From Pontederia crassipes (Eukaryota > Streptophyta > Magnoliopsida > Commelinales > Pontederiaceae): DNA of 64,000 nt. Positions within the stretch are counted from its first letter, which is position 1, and the number at the start of each line of letters is the position of its first letter. The stretch spans positions 10,129,501 through 10,193,500 of the forward strand of contig JAUKPH010000017.1 in the NCBI GenBank assembly GCA_030549335.1, in the 5' to 3' direction. The translations under genes were made by a program, and so were the position numbers. Below are positions 33,631 through 46,050 of this stretch, piece after piece. Below the pieces are notes generated by a model. That model searched no databases, was not told the origin of the DNA, and worked only from the letters and a program-made list of their open reading frames with translations.

Positions 33631-34674
33631 AGGTTGTCAAATTGCGATTCTGACTAAACATGTTTTGTGCCTTGTGAACTCGTATCGTGAAGTCGTATGG
33701 TAAAATCGTAAAGTCTATATTTCAAATATATTTAATAAAAAAGAAGTATAATCTTGCCAATAACATTACTACATTTACATATATGTTATATAATAATTAG
33801 TCGTCCTGAGCATGTTAACTTTTTTGTTAAAGAACTTATAGCATATATGGTATTGTGCAAGTAGATGATAGTATAATATAACAGAAAAAATTCACAAACA
33901 ATAAATTTTAACAATTACAACTATATGTTCTATTACAAAATATGTGATGTTTGTGAAATAGACTATAATAATTTTCTTTTGAAAATAAGAGCCATTTAAG
34001 CTAACAAATAAGCTAAGTTGTAGTAAAGGTACTAATATTCCAAATTGTGGTTCTACCTATCTTATCAAAAGAATTCTAATAAGTTGAATTTAGGACAATT
34101 CTTAAGGCAAGTTTCATTACATGCAAAAGGAAAAAAAAATTTAAGAATTATGACTTAGAATAGCTGAGGTGAGATTTATGAAAATAAAATAAGATACAAA
34201 AAAGAGAAAATTTGATCATGAGATTACCATTAATGAGGGCAAGATGATGGTTGTGAGTTAGAGATGACCAGATAATGATGAATTAATACAATAAGCAATT
34301 ACAATGTTGAATTAGTTGTAGTAAGACAAAAAATGAAGCAATTAAAAGGATGAATTAGTTGCAACAAAATCAATTTCTTAAGAGTAAAAATATCTTTTTT
34401 TGTAACTAGAAAAATGAAGAGTTTCAATTACTAGGATAGGAATAATATTTTAAGAGTGAAGTAACCATAATCACCTTTATCAATTAATACATTTAAATCC
34501 AAGTTTATTTCATCATTTTCTCACCTTGAACATCGACTCAGATTCTACAATTAGACTCATACGAGTCAATCGAATTTAATGAGTTTAAAGAGTTGACTCA
34601 ATTTTGCACTGTAGACTTTTAAACTTTTACAAGTTTAAAAATCTGACTCGCGATATTAACAACTTTGCTTGTGA
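33631..34674. mobile_element. Possible inverted-repeat DNA transposon (about 1 kb)
   Basis: The left end AAGGTTGTCAAATTGCGATT and the reverse complement of the right end (AAAGTTGTTAATATCGCGAG) are imperfect inverted repeats, followed on both sides by repeated GACTCGTATCG / GACTCGCGAT words. This resembles a common plant hAT/MULE-like MITE style. No target duplication was found and the interior is non-coding. Confidence 0.4.
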
Positions 34675-35559
34675 TGAATAAAATTATAATAGTTTTATTT
34701 TGAAATTTATTTATGATTTTGACAATGCATGTAGAGTAAGTTAATAGGTATGAGATTATTAATTAAACTAATAATAGTATCTGGTGGTTAGTGTGTAACG
34801 AATGAGCATAAAATAATTTAGATCGAGATATATAATTTAATATCATCCTGATATGTTTGGGATAAATGAGCATAAATTTATATATAATTATGTACCATAA
34901 TAAAATAAGTCATATGTGAGATCGCATTATGTAAAGTTTGGAAGCCTAATGGGAGGACTCAATTCAAACACCATGGGTAGGCATTCATTCTCCAGTTTAT
35001 GCAATGTTCTGAGTGTATATACACTCCTTAAGTGAGAGTCTTCACCATACTTCTTGATAGTATACCTAATATATATGATAAGTTAATATTAAGACTTCAT
35101 GAGTAATTTATACTCAGTTAGAATGTGAATCTTGAAGGACTTAATAAGCTCGGATTTTTTGACTTTTGACTATATTTCAAGATAATGAGTTAATATTGCT
35201 ACTATAAAGAAGTACTCAAAAACTAAAATTGTATGCACAATGTTGAACCATGACTAATAAGAAAATAGTTAAGTGACGTCATCGAGATAGTCTTCTGAGC
35301 AAGAAAAAAAAATCTCATGCCGTTACACTTACTATATATATTTTTGACAAGGAACTGATTTTTTTAGAAAGGAATCTAAGTTACTAAAAAATGGTGAGAC
35401 ACTTTATGGTTGACTATAAAAGGATGGGGCTTGAAAAGTTTTTTGCCCTTGTTCTAAACATGTACAACTAATTGACAAAATATTTCAAACAAATTAAGAT
35501 CCAATCTAATGCAATAAGAGCAAATAATAAATGTATGGACTAAATATAGTTGTAGCCAA
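34675..35559. other. AT-rich spacer, nothing recognised
   Basis: No open frame of note. It may include the 3' untranslated part of the LINE relic to its right. Confidence 0.45.
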
Positions 35560-35883
35560 AGTATTGAATCTAAAAACATTTCTCTAGTCCTAGCAAGATG
35601 CTTCATGCTTAAATCTCGAGCGGGGACTACCCCTGTCGCTTTGTAGTACTTGCAAAGATGAAATCAATCATGTGAGATTTCAAAATATGATTGGAGCCTT
35701 GGTGGAAGTTTGCTTGTACTCCTGAAAACCATCCAACACCCATTCCCAGACCACATTGGCAGTTTCATGCTTGAAATTAAAGTGAAATCATTTTGCAACT
35801 TCTAAATCCACCAAAAGCAGAAGGCAAAGATAGATAGGAATTGGCATTTAGACTATTGATCCATACTAACTCCTTGAATCCAG
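35560..35883 (-). pseudogene. LINE C-terminal (zf-RVT-like) remnant
   Basis: The minus strand reads HETANVVWEWVLDGFQEYKQ after a stop-interrupted stretch, similar to the C-terminal zinc-binding region after the RT of plant LINEs. Identification rests on position and one block. Confidence 0.4.
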
Positions 35884-37225
35884 TGTAAAATTCCGAAGGG
35901 CACAAAGAGCGAGGGTGAATTGGTGTTTAATCTAAAAATATCGATTTCACAAAAATCATCGCGAAAGTTTAAAATCGATTCTTAAAACCTTTGATGTTCA
36001 GATTATAAACACAATATGAGGGGAGAGAGAGAGCAAACACAATGAATATGGGTGGTTGTTGACAAGGTTCGACCACACCTTAGCCTACGTCCCCGCTCTG
36101 ACTTCTCGATCTCGAGACCGCCGGAGATTCTACTAAAGTCTTTCTTAATTCCAAATGGGGCAAGGAAGAACGCCCTTTATATCAATCACCTTTTTTTCTG
36201 CTTCGAGAGGCAATGTAACATCTCCTTCTAAAAAGTTAATCTTTTCTCTCGCTCAAAAGGTAAGATTTAGAACATCTTTCTGGAGCTCTCACAATCTTTC
36301 TGAACAATGATTTCTCTCTTTTACAATAGAACACTCACATGAAGAGAAGAGAGAAAGAAAGAAAGAAAGAAAGAAAGCTCTAAATGATAACTTCGAGGAA
36401 AAAATCATTTCTTAAAGTTTTGCTTCAATGCTTGGATGAGTGCCTTTGCTTCTAGCTTTTGCACTCCTTTTATAGGCTTCAGCATGTGAAAATTTATCCA
36501 GAATTTGTTCCACAATTTTCTCCTTCAAATATAGTCGTTACTGTTCATTCCAGACGGGGACCGGTCGATCGACTTAATGGACTGGTTGACCGGTCTATAT
36601 GACCGTTGGCTTATTTTCTTCATTGATCGCAGCTGATTGATCGACCGCATTAATGGACCGGTTGACTGGTCTTTATGATCGTTGCGCTGATTTGCTCAGT
36701 TATTGCAACTAGTCGGTCAACCAGACTACCGATCGGTACATCGACCGGTATCAACTCGAAGTCGTCCGGGGCAAACTCAGTATTGGTCGATCGACCGACA
36801 TCTTCATTCGATCGATCGGTATTGTCTCGACCGGCCTTCTTTGCTTCAACCGGTAAGTTGATCGATCTGCACTATTTTGATCATAACTTTTTGCACAGTT
36901 ACCCAAATTAAATAATCTTGGATTCTATTGATAGCTAACGGGATTCTCTACAACTTTATATTCATCTTCATTCCATAATCTAACAAGATCATAGTCAATT
37001 ATTTAATCAAAATGTAATGCATAAAGTTATCAATTTTACTTAATTATATAAAGTATTTAAACTTTTATCTTAATAAAGTATTTAAACTTTTATATAAAGT
37101 ATTTAAACTTTTATATAAAGTATTTTACTTAATAATTTATCAATTTTTCAACATTTAACTTTTATCTTTCGAGGTTTGTATCATCAAAATATAATTATAT
37201 AAAGTATTTAAACCTTGATCCAACA
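35884..37225 (-). repeat. 3' LTR of the gag-only element
   Basis: On the minus strand it starts TGTTGGATCAAGG and ends at TTTTACA beside TCCAG. It contains clusters of ACCGGTCGACCGG-like palindromes (36550-36850), a GAAA microsatellite (about 36354-36378), and an extra 55-60 bp at its U5 end (35884-35938) that the other LTR lacks. Confidence 0.85.
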
Positions 37226-37899
37226 ATCTCTCCCTTTTTTTATGAAAACAAATCGAGAAATATAAAAAATATATAAGTTACAAAAAAATTGTAAAAATCT
37301 TGTAAAACCAATTTTACTCTCTCTAATAATTAGCTTTTCTTACAATGGTAGATATTCACATAAATATTAATTGTAAGGTACTCTTCATATAAAGTTATAT
37401 TTGAATCATATTTCTCCCCCTTTTATTTCATAAAAAATAATAATTTGTGTATGAAGCATATAAGAAATCATATGTAAGTTCCCCTTAATAAAAAAAAATT
37501 ATAGACATGTAAAGTATTGCATCATAAAGATTTTAAAAGATAATTTCCCTTAAATTTATGGCTATTTTATAAAAAAAAATTTTATGAAAGCTACAAAAAA
37601 ATATATTAAGAATCAAAATTTTGCATACAACTTTGATACAACAATAATATGTCAAAATAAGGTTGAAAATTTTAACATGCTCCCCCTATCACTTTGATCA
37701 ATTTTCTTTGTTCCTTTCTTTTCTTTCAAAGAAAATAGTAATTTTTAAATTTTGAGTAAAATCAAAAAATAGTCTTAACACCTAAGAACCATAAAAAAAT
37801 ACAAGAGCATAACCAATGATACTTTTTACCATAATCTTTTTGCCTTCACGTTTTTATTTTCATTCATCATTTGCTTTACATGTGATGCACACCTGAAAA

Positions 37900-39382
37900 A
37901 CAATTAACTTTTGGTACCCAAATTTCTTTTGGTCCTATTTTGTTAGACATTGTTCCTTTTAGAACTCAAATCATCCCATGTTGCGAAGGTTTTCTTGTTT
38001 TGCATTGAGATGCATAATGATCATAAAATCTATGTGTAAAACATGCAATATGTGATTTTCTATCGTAGTAATGATTAGATTTCCAATAAGAATGTACAAA
38101 GGATATTCTAAAATTATTTTTCGTTGCATGAGAAATAGTCTTTTCATTATTTTGTGCATCTTTCAAAAAAGTGTTTTCTTATTTTACTTTTTCTAAGTAA
38201 ATTTTACAATTTCACATACATGTGTAATTTTCAAAGTATCAATTTCATTTTTTAGTTGTTAATTTTTCATAAAACATGTATCATTTTCTTCTTTTAGTTT
38301 TTTAATCTCATGTAGTAATTTTTCATTTTCCTCGTTAATTGAAAAATATATTTTTATGAGTGAGGAAAGTTTTTCATTCACATTTAGAGAAATATTTTCT
38401 TTGGGAAAGCTCAATGAGTTATGATTTGAAATTAAAGGATTAAATTGTGTGACATTAAGCATAAGTATGCTTCATCACTGGAAGAGCATGACAAGTTATT
38501 TGTTTCACTTGACTTTTCATATTTTTTTCTTTTTTACCTTTCAAAGATGTCTCTTTTTTGTGATATTTATATGATCTTCGGGTAGACTTCTCATTTTTCT
38601 CTTTCTTTTTCACTAACTTGAGATATTTACCTACTTTTCTTGTGTAGCGGGCGAGTCATTTTTCATCCACTTCTTCTTCACTCGAGTTTTCTTCATTTTT
38701 GTTTGCTTTCAATACTAATGTCTTCTTTTTGGGAGCATTTACTTTTTATTCTTCTTCCTAGATTCCGATCTCATAGGTCAATAGTGATCCAATTAGACCA
38801 TCGAAATTCAGACTATTCAAATCCTTTTTTTTTTCAATCATGGTCCTCTTTGTATGTCATTTGAAGGTGAGCGACCTGAGAAAGTTTTTCTCTTTTTGAG
38901 GGTTAGTTCTTGGCTCACCCAAGGAGACTAAGTCATTCACAATATCGTTAAAATGAACAACCATATCATTAATGGATTCATTTTCTAACATTTTGAAAAG
39001 AATCATATTGGTGATTTAAAATGTTTAATCTATATTCTTTGACTTTATCCGTACATTCATAAGTAGTAATAAATTTCTTCCAAATCTCAGTTGTACTTTC
39101 ACAACTAGAAATCCAATTGAATTATGTTGAGTCCAAAGCACAATAAAAAATATTTTTAACTTTCCAATCCAATTTTCAAAAAATCTTTTGTCATTCGTCA
39201 TAATCTGAAGATAATTTTTCATATAAATAATAGTTTTTTTCAACAATGTCCCACATGCTAATGCCAATGGAATATATGTATGTTTGAATCCTAATTTTCC
39301 AATAACCAAAATTAGATGCATTAAAAAATGGGAGACGAATAATAGGTTGACCTTCGAAAAAACTGAATCCACTTGATGTCAT
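37900..39382 (-). pseudogene. SIRE/Maximus-like Copia gag remnant
   Basis: The minus-strand ATG at 39382 gives MTSSGFSFFEGQPIIRLPFF, FNASNFGYWKIRIQTYIYSI and SMWDIVEKNYYL, the start of Copia gag (DUF4219/UBN2). Further on are RLNILNHQYDSF, the basic and acidic stretch KKKTLVLKANKNEENSSEEE, Lys-rich SYKYHKKETSLKGKKEK, a coiled-coil-like Glu/Lys segment (38462-38259), then FYDHYASQCKTRKPSQ, a broken zinc knuckle, and KEIWVPK. There are many stops. Coding similarity ends at the point where protease would begin. Confidence 0.75.
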
Positions 39383-39479
39383 GGCCCTTAAAGATTGTTA
39401 AATCTTAAAATAAGACAATTAAATCTTAAAACAATTAGATCTAATTAAAAATGATTATATCTTAAAATAATAGCAATCC

Positions 39480-39491
39480 GCTCTGATACCA
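39480..39491 (-). other. Primer binding site (initiator tRNA-Met)
   Basis: TGGTATCAGAGC on the minus strand, about ten bases from the point where LTR similarity starts. Confidence 0.88.
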
Positions 39492-39501
39492 ATCGTAGGA
39501 T

Positions 39502-40682
39502 CCCGACTTCATAAAAATCATCGCGGAAGCTTAAAATTGATTCTTAGAACCTTTGCAATTCAAATTATAAATACAATATGAAGGGGGAGAGAGAAAACAA
39601 ACACAATGAACACGGGTAGTTGTTGACGAGGTTCGGCCACACCTTAGCCTACGTTCCCGCTTTGACTTCTTGACCACGAGATCATCGGAGATTCCACTAA
39701 ACTCTTTCTTAATTCCAAATGGGACAAGGAAGAATGCCCTTTATATCAACCACATTTTCTCCACTTTGAGAGGCAAGGAAATCTCTCCTTCTACGAAGTT
39801 AATCTTTTCTCTCGCTCAAAAAGTAATATTTGGAACATCTTTGACACAGGAGCAATCACGATCTTTCTAAAAGATTATTTCTCTCTTTTACAATGGAACA
39901 CTCACAAGAAGAAAAGAGAGAAAGAAAGAAAGTTCTAAATGATAACTTTAAGAAAAAGATCTTCTTTTGATTTCTTGAAGTTTTGCTTTAATGCTTGGAT
40001 GAGTGTCTTTTCTTCTATTTTTTACACTCCTTTTATAGGCTTTAGCATGTAAAAAATTTGTCCAGAATCTATTTCATAATTTTCTCCTTCAAATATAGTC
40101 GTTACTGTTCATTCCAGCCGGGGACCGATCGACCGCATTAATGGACCGGTCGACCGGCCTATATGATCGTTGGCTTATTTTCTTCATTGACCGCAGCTGA
40201 TCGGTCGATCGCATTAATGGACCGGTCGATCGGTCATTGCGACCATTGTGCTGATTTGCTCAATTATCGCAACTGGTCGATCAACCGGATTATCGACCGG
40301 TATCGGCTCGACATCATCTGGGGAAGGCTCAATATTGGTCTTATGATCGACATTTTCATTCGGTCTACCAGTATTATCTCGACTGACCTTCTTTGCTTCA
40401 ACTAGCAGATTGACCTACCTGCACTGTTTTGATCATAATTTTCTGCACAGTTATCCAAATTAGATAGTCTTGAATTCTATTAATAGTTAATATGATTCTC
40501 TACAATTTTGATATTAATCTTTCATCCATAATCTAACAAGATCATAGTCAATTATTTAATCAAAGTGTAGTGCATAAAATTATCCATTTTACTTAAAAAA
40601 ATTTCAGCATTTAACTTTAATCTTGCAAGGTTTGATATCATTAAAATATAATTATATAAATCATTAAAACTTTGACCTAACA
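39502..40682 (-). repeat. 5' LTR of the gag-only element
   Basis: It matches 35939-37225 in the same orientation. On the minus strand it starts TGTTAGGTCAAAG. It has ACCGGTCGACCGG-like clusters at 40120-40400. The last 55-60 bp of the U5 end seen in the other LTR are missing next to the primer site. Confidence 0.85.
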
Positions 40683-40687
40683 TCCAG

Positions 40688-42300
40688 GAGCTAGTATCCC
40701 ATGCCAGAGTAAATTGGAAGGTGAGGTGGAGCTTGATAACTCAGAGTTGATGGCCATAGTGTAATGAATGAAGATGTGATGGTTGATTTCCAAAGCAAGG
40801 TCGCAAAGGGAGTAGGAAGGATCAATAGTATTATCAAACTAAGAAATAAAATCTAAGTTGGGAAGCCTACAATGAAACAACTTTCAAAGGAAAAACTAAA
40901 TTTGGGGAGGGGCGAATGTAGAGATGTGTCATATCACTTTTTGGGGCGACCCTCTAGTCGAGCGAGTTGGCAGGGCGCACGACTATTTGGGAGTTCATGA
41001 GTATCCGTCGTCAAGACCCACGTATCACAATAGACCTTTTTAGGAATGTAAAGCTGCATAATAAGATTGCCAAGAGGGAAGGATACAAGCTTAATACCCT
41101 AAACTCTAAGTTGGAAAAAGGGAAGATCCAAGCTTAAAAGTGAGGCAATTCTTAAGAAGGTTTTTCCTAGTACTTAGCATGTTTATGGGAAGATAAAGTT
41201 CTAATTTGTGGGGATTGACACACTTGTTTGTGAATCTAAAGTATTGTTCCAAGACATGCTTGATATGTAACAAATCAGAAGGTCATCTGCATAGAGTAGA
41301 TGGATTTGGGAGAAACTTTGTATCCTAAAAGGAGATATATGCCTAAGGGACTGTTGTTACATTAAGGCTAAAAACACTTGGGTGACTATGATGAAAATGT
41401 ACGAAGATAATGAGTCTCCCTATCAAATGCCCTATATGTAGGGAGAAGCTGAGGTAGAGCCCATGGTAACGTAGGAAAATGTAGGGGAGTTAATGCATTG
41501 ATTGATACAATTTATGAAGAATCCATCATAGACATAACTATAGAGATAGAGATCTAAGAAATACGGTCTTTCTCCAAATAAGCTTTGAATAACATAAATC
41601 TTTTCCTATCTAAGTTGAATGTTAAGGAAAAATTCATCAGACAACTATAGAGATAGAGATCTAAGAAATATGGTGTTTTCCGTATAAGCTTTGAATAACA
41701 TAAACCTTTTCCTAAGTTGAATGTTAGGGAAAATTCATCGTAGACATAATTATAGATACAAAGATCTAGGAAATATGGTCAAAAAAAATTTTCGCATGAG
41801 ATTTCACTAACATAAACTTTTCCTACCTAAGTTTAGTGAATGTGCTAGTTCCTATGCAATTAATATGTTATCTTGTATACTTATACCAAGGACAAAAATC
41901 GTTTGCTCCTGGGAGATTAATTCCTTCATAGTTGGTCTAAGGTGATTGACAAATATTTTAGCTAATAATTAATATATAACATTGCATAGAGATATTGAGC
42001 GATAATCTTTAATTATTTGTTGGGGAGTTATTTTTAGGGATAAGAACTACAATCGTTTCATATAGGTCCTCAGGGAGGATTAAGTGTTCAAAGAAAACCT
42101 TGATCTTATCAACAAACTTTGGTCCTTGGATTTTCCAATATGTTTGGTAGAATTCAATCGTGAAATCGTCCGGTCCTGATGACTTGGCTAGAGGTATTCT
42201 CTAGATAGTATATCAGACTTCTTCGATGTAAGAGAGGCCTGTCAGGATTGATTTAGAGTAGGAAGGGGAGACTAGTGCCCGAAGTTTAACAACGTCAAAG
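40688..42300 (-). pseudogene. LINE reverse transcriptase, decayed
   Basis: Minus-strand blocks: LAKSSGPDDFTIEFYQTYWK (about 42190-42130), PEDLYETIVVLIPKNNSP (about 42070), a PGANDFCPWYK remnant, GLYLSFSLHIGHLIGRLIIF (about 41460-41400) and HLLYADDLLICY, with the catalytic YADD codons at 41293-41282 intact. This is the order of the RVT_1 domain of plant L1-like LINEs. Numerous stops and shifts. Confidence 0.75.
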
Positions 42301-44278
42301 GTTAACTATCTTGAATTTATATTTTGCTCACCAACCATTTGAATTCCTTAAAAGATATGTGATTTATTGACAATCACATATATTTTGACTAATTGCAAGA
42401 TTGTTGTCTTCTTGATTTAAGAAGTAACTAATGAATGTTATAATATTTTATCAATTACTTTTGAATTATTTCAAAGATTTCGAAATCTATATTTGTGTTG
42501 GTGTTGATTTTAGGATTTACGAGAATCAAAAGCAAATTTGGTGTGGTTTGACTAGGGCGAGACTTTAGCTACAATAAATCACATTACAACTAGACTCCAT
42601 TGTTTAGTGCTACAGAACCACGTGATAGAAAATGTTGTGGAGCAACAAAAGCACGGTAGCGAAGATGGCAACATGGGTAAAAGTAAAAACAACCGGTGAT
42701 CGATGTTGACAAGATCTAATTACTAAAATATCAAATTTGATATGACAAATTCATATTGACAAATGGATATTACAAACAACTCGTGATGTTGACAAGATTT
42801 AAGTATTACAAAATAAAAGTTTGATAGGGCCACTTCATTTGGATAAATGGATATTAATATTAAAAAGGATAATACGAAATTAAGTAAGATTTAAGTTGAC
42901 ATGGAAATATAGGAAGAGAGACAAAAAACAATGGGGAAAAAATAGTTTTAGAAAATTGATAAATCAGAATAATTTAAAACATGTATCTATATATAATAAG
43001 AAATGATAAAAAATAATAAATAATTCAAGCTTTTAGGGAAAAAAGACAAATGAGAATGAAGATCTGAGATTATTTGAAAGACAGTATAACTAAGAATCAT
43101 TTGCTAGGAAATTATACAAAAGTAAAAAATAAAAACCTTAGGGAAAATGGATAACTGATCATGAACGTTTAAGATTATATATTTTGAGATAGTTAAAAAT
43201 GTTTTTTTTTTCTTTTTTTGCAAGGAAAACATGACTGAGCTTTGGATAGCATTTATTTTGTAGTAAAAATGAAAATCATGCAAGAACATGTGGACTTGCG
43301 TCAACTCCTCGTTATTGCCAGCCCCATATTCATGGTTTATGATCTGAAAGTTCTTACACAACATATACTTTTGTATTCTGCTTTTGGATATTTTCTTTTG
43401 GAAATTATCCCAATTTAATTTGGACCATTAAGGGCGAAGAATATTTTTAAGGAGAATAAAATAACAGGATATTATATTCTTGAAAAGGTGTTATTTTTAT
43501 TGCTTGTATTTGGATGAAAGAGAATAAAATTTTAAAATATAATATATTTAACAAAAATATTTTATTACAGATAGTTTATGTTTAATATTATAATAATGAT
43601 AAAAATATTAATATAGAAGTAAATGATTAAAAAAGAAAATAAATAAAAGAACGATTGAGAAAGTAAAAAAAACAGAAGAATATAATTATTCTTTTGCTTT
43701 TGAAGAAAATGTATATTCTTTCGAAGAGAATAAAAACGGTGATTTCATTATTTTTTAGGTAATTTTATTATTTTCGATGTTTGACTGATATATTTTTAGT
43801 GTGCAAGAACATTATCCGATTGTCCATGTAAAAGACGTCGATCGTTCAATTGGCATAGCGCCAAAAATTATGTGCATGAATAAATAAATTAGAATACGTT
43901 TGTCTAAGTTCCAGAAATTGAGGAGTTATCACTTTAACTAATTAGTCCAAGCTTTTTTGGCATTGTCTACATATATCCAATTACTGAAAGCTACATATTA
44001 CTTTTATCCCTTGTAATAAGGGAGAATATTTTCCATTCAAAAGCATGAAGATAAAAAGACTTTGGTGGAATATTAGGGAGTTGAAAATAACTTGCATCTC
44101 AGTTTTCTTTGGATTTATCCAAAAGATGATGAACTAAAAGTCGACTCAACCCTTGCTTAAATGGAACTTACCACTATTCAACTCGATCGGTTTCGGCTTG
44201 AACTTTTCTTTTAATATGTGGAGGCGTTTTAAAAATGAAAAGAAATAAATTATTAATTATCAACATATTAGATATAAT
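42301..44278. other. AT-rich spacer, no gene recognised
   Basis: Contains only short chance frames. The stretch 43400-43760 has MITE-like AT-rich composition (TATTTGGATGAAAGAGAATA) but inverted ends were not established. Confidence 0.5.
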
Positions 44279-45400
44279 CACTACAAGAAAGATGGCAATT
44301 AGTTAGACAGTCTGTAATTTCTCGAAAGCCGTCGGAAATGACGATTTCCGGCTGTTTTTTCGACGGAATCAATTCGTCCGAAAAATAGTCATCGCAAATC
44401 AATTATCGATAGTTAAAAAACATCGAAAGTTCTGACGGAAGTTCGGCGGTCATGACCGTCGAAACTTTCAACGATCGCGAACCGCCGAAAGTTTTTCACA
44501 ATCGCGATCGCTGATATTTGCGGCGTCCGGCCGTCGGCTGCTGGATCCGGCCGCCTGATGGTCCGAGCTAGAGAGAGATAGAGAAGGGAAGAGGGACGTT
44601 GGCGGGAGAGGGACGTCGCCAGCCGTCGATGCTTGTCGTCCAGTCGGAAGAGGCTCGCCGACAGGGAGAGGGAGAGAGAGGAGAAGGGAAAGAAATAAAG
44701 AGTGGGATTGGGAAAGATTACATATATATAGATATATTATATATATATAGGTGGAAAGATGAGAAAGCGAAAAAATAAAAAAAAGAGGGGGATAGTGAAA
44801 TTTTAAATGCCAACGGCTCTGACCGTCGAAAATTTAGCAAATATTAATAATATATTTTATCATGATATCTATGAATATGATATTAATTATTTTTAAATTA
44901 CCGACGATCATGACCGTTGATATTTATTTAATTATAAAAATAAAATACTATATTTAGTTATATATAACATTTATTTCTTAATTTACCGACGGTTTGAACT
45001 GTCGCTAATTATCGTCGAAAATTGCGACGGTTCAGACTGTCTCCGATTATATTATCAAAATACTCATTATATTATATTACTTTTCATTTACCGACGGTCG
45101 AAACCGTCGAAAATTATGACGGTCTAAACTATCGATAATTATATTAATAAAATACTCTTTATATTATATTATTTTACATTTACCGACGGTATGGACCGTC
45201 GAAAATTACGACGGATAGATACCTGTCGGAAATTTCGACGTTCTAAATTATCAAAAAATAAAATAATAATATAATAAATTACATAATTCATTATTCTAAT
45301 TTCCGACGGATCGCTATCCGTCGTAAAATTCGTCACAAATTACGACAAATTTCTATCCGTCGGAAACGACCCGTCGAAAAATCTCAATTCTTTTGTAGTG
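44279..45400. mobile_element. Complete CACTA element of the CGACGG family (1.1 kb)
   Basis: It starts CACTACAAGAAAGATGG and ends CAATTCTTTTGTAGTG, with an AAT duplication at 44276-44278 and 45401-45403. It carries the same modular layout as its siblings: CGACGG/CCGTCG repeats, a GAGAGAGG-rich block, TATATA, the GGTGGAAAGATGAGAAAGCG core, then TATTAATAAAATACTC units. Non-coding. Confidence 0.92.
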
Positions 45401-46050
45401 AATAATGGTAAAATTAATAAACATTATTAATTTATTAGAGTCACATGTCTTGATTCAAACCTGGTTGATGATACATGGTACTCTTTTTTATCGATTTAAA
45501 GTTTTTCTTCCAATTGACATAAATTTTTTAAAAAAATGGATCAACACGTCCAATTTCGCATGTTTAACTATTGATTACTATTAATATTTTATATTATTTA
45601 TGTGAAATATGGAATTCACAAATCTTCATTTATTATTAAATATGACATCATATTCAAAATTAATTAAATTAGGACTGACCCGATGATTCAATGGACCAAA
45701 AAAAAATGGTTGAGTTTGAATCCATCACATCGGACACGTATTCACTCTAATCCTTAGCTAGCTAGACAAGTACTGAACTTGAAAATTTCAACATTTATGT
45801 TTCTAATTGTCATGTAGCGGAAGAATGTTAGAGTATTGATGTTTAATTAATAAAAATACAAATTGTACCCTGTTTGGATGGAAGGAGATGTTCTAGAATA
45901 ATTTCTTTTAATCACATCTTACCCTCATTTTTTATTCTTATCGAGAACATTAGAGCCTCCCATAAAATCTGAAATCTTCAATTTTTATCATGATTACATG
46001 TGGAGTCCACAACCTAAGAAAAAAAATGTTTGAATGAAATGATGAGAATA
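45401..46050. other. AT-rich spacer
   Basis: No gene recognised. A GAGTTTGAATCC string at about 45712 resembles a Pol III B box but no tRNA fold or A box is seen. Confidence 0.5.

Larger units (their letters stand above)
35884..40682 (-). mobile_element. Non-autonomous (gag-only) Copia-type LTR retrotransposon
   Basis: Two long direct repeats (35884-37225 and 39502-40682) bracket 2.3 kb of internal DNA. A Met-tRNA primer site at 39491-39480 gives minus orientation, and a polypurine tract (AAAAAAAGGGAGAGA on the minus strand, about 37240-37226) abuts the 3' LTR. TCCAG flanks it at 35879-35883 and 40683-40687. Only a decayed gag is present; protease, integrase and RT are absent, so it depended on a partner element. 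Confidence 0.88.
35560..42300 (-). mobile_element. L1-type LINE relic split by a Copia-type insertion
   Basis: On the minus strand, RT sequences (42280-41270) and later coding remnants (to 40688) continue at 35883 after the inserted LTR element and read on to a zf-RVT-like region. The join is marked by the TCCAG duplication. There are many stops, the endonuclease and ORF1 were not found, and the 5' end is not in view beyond about 42300. Confidence 0.65.
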
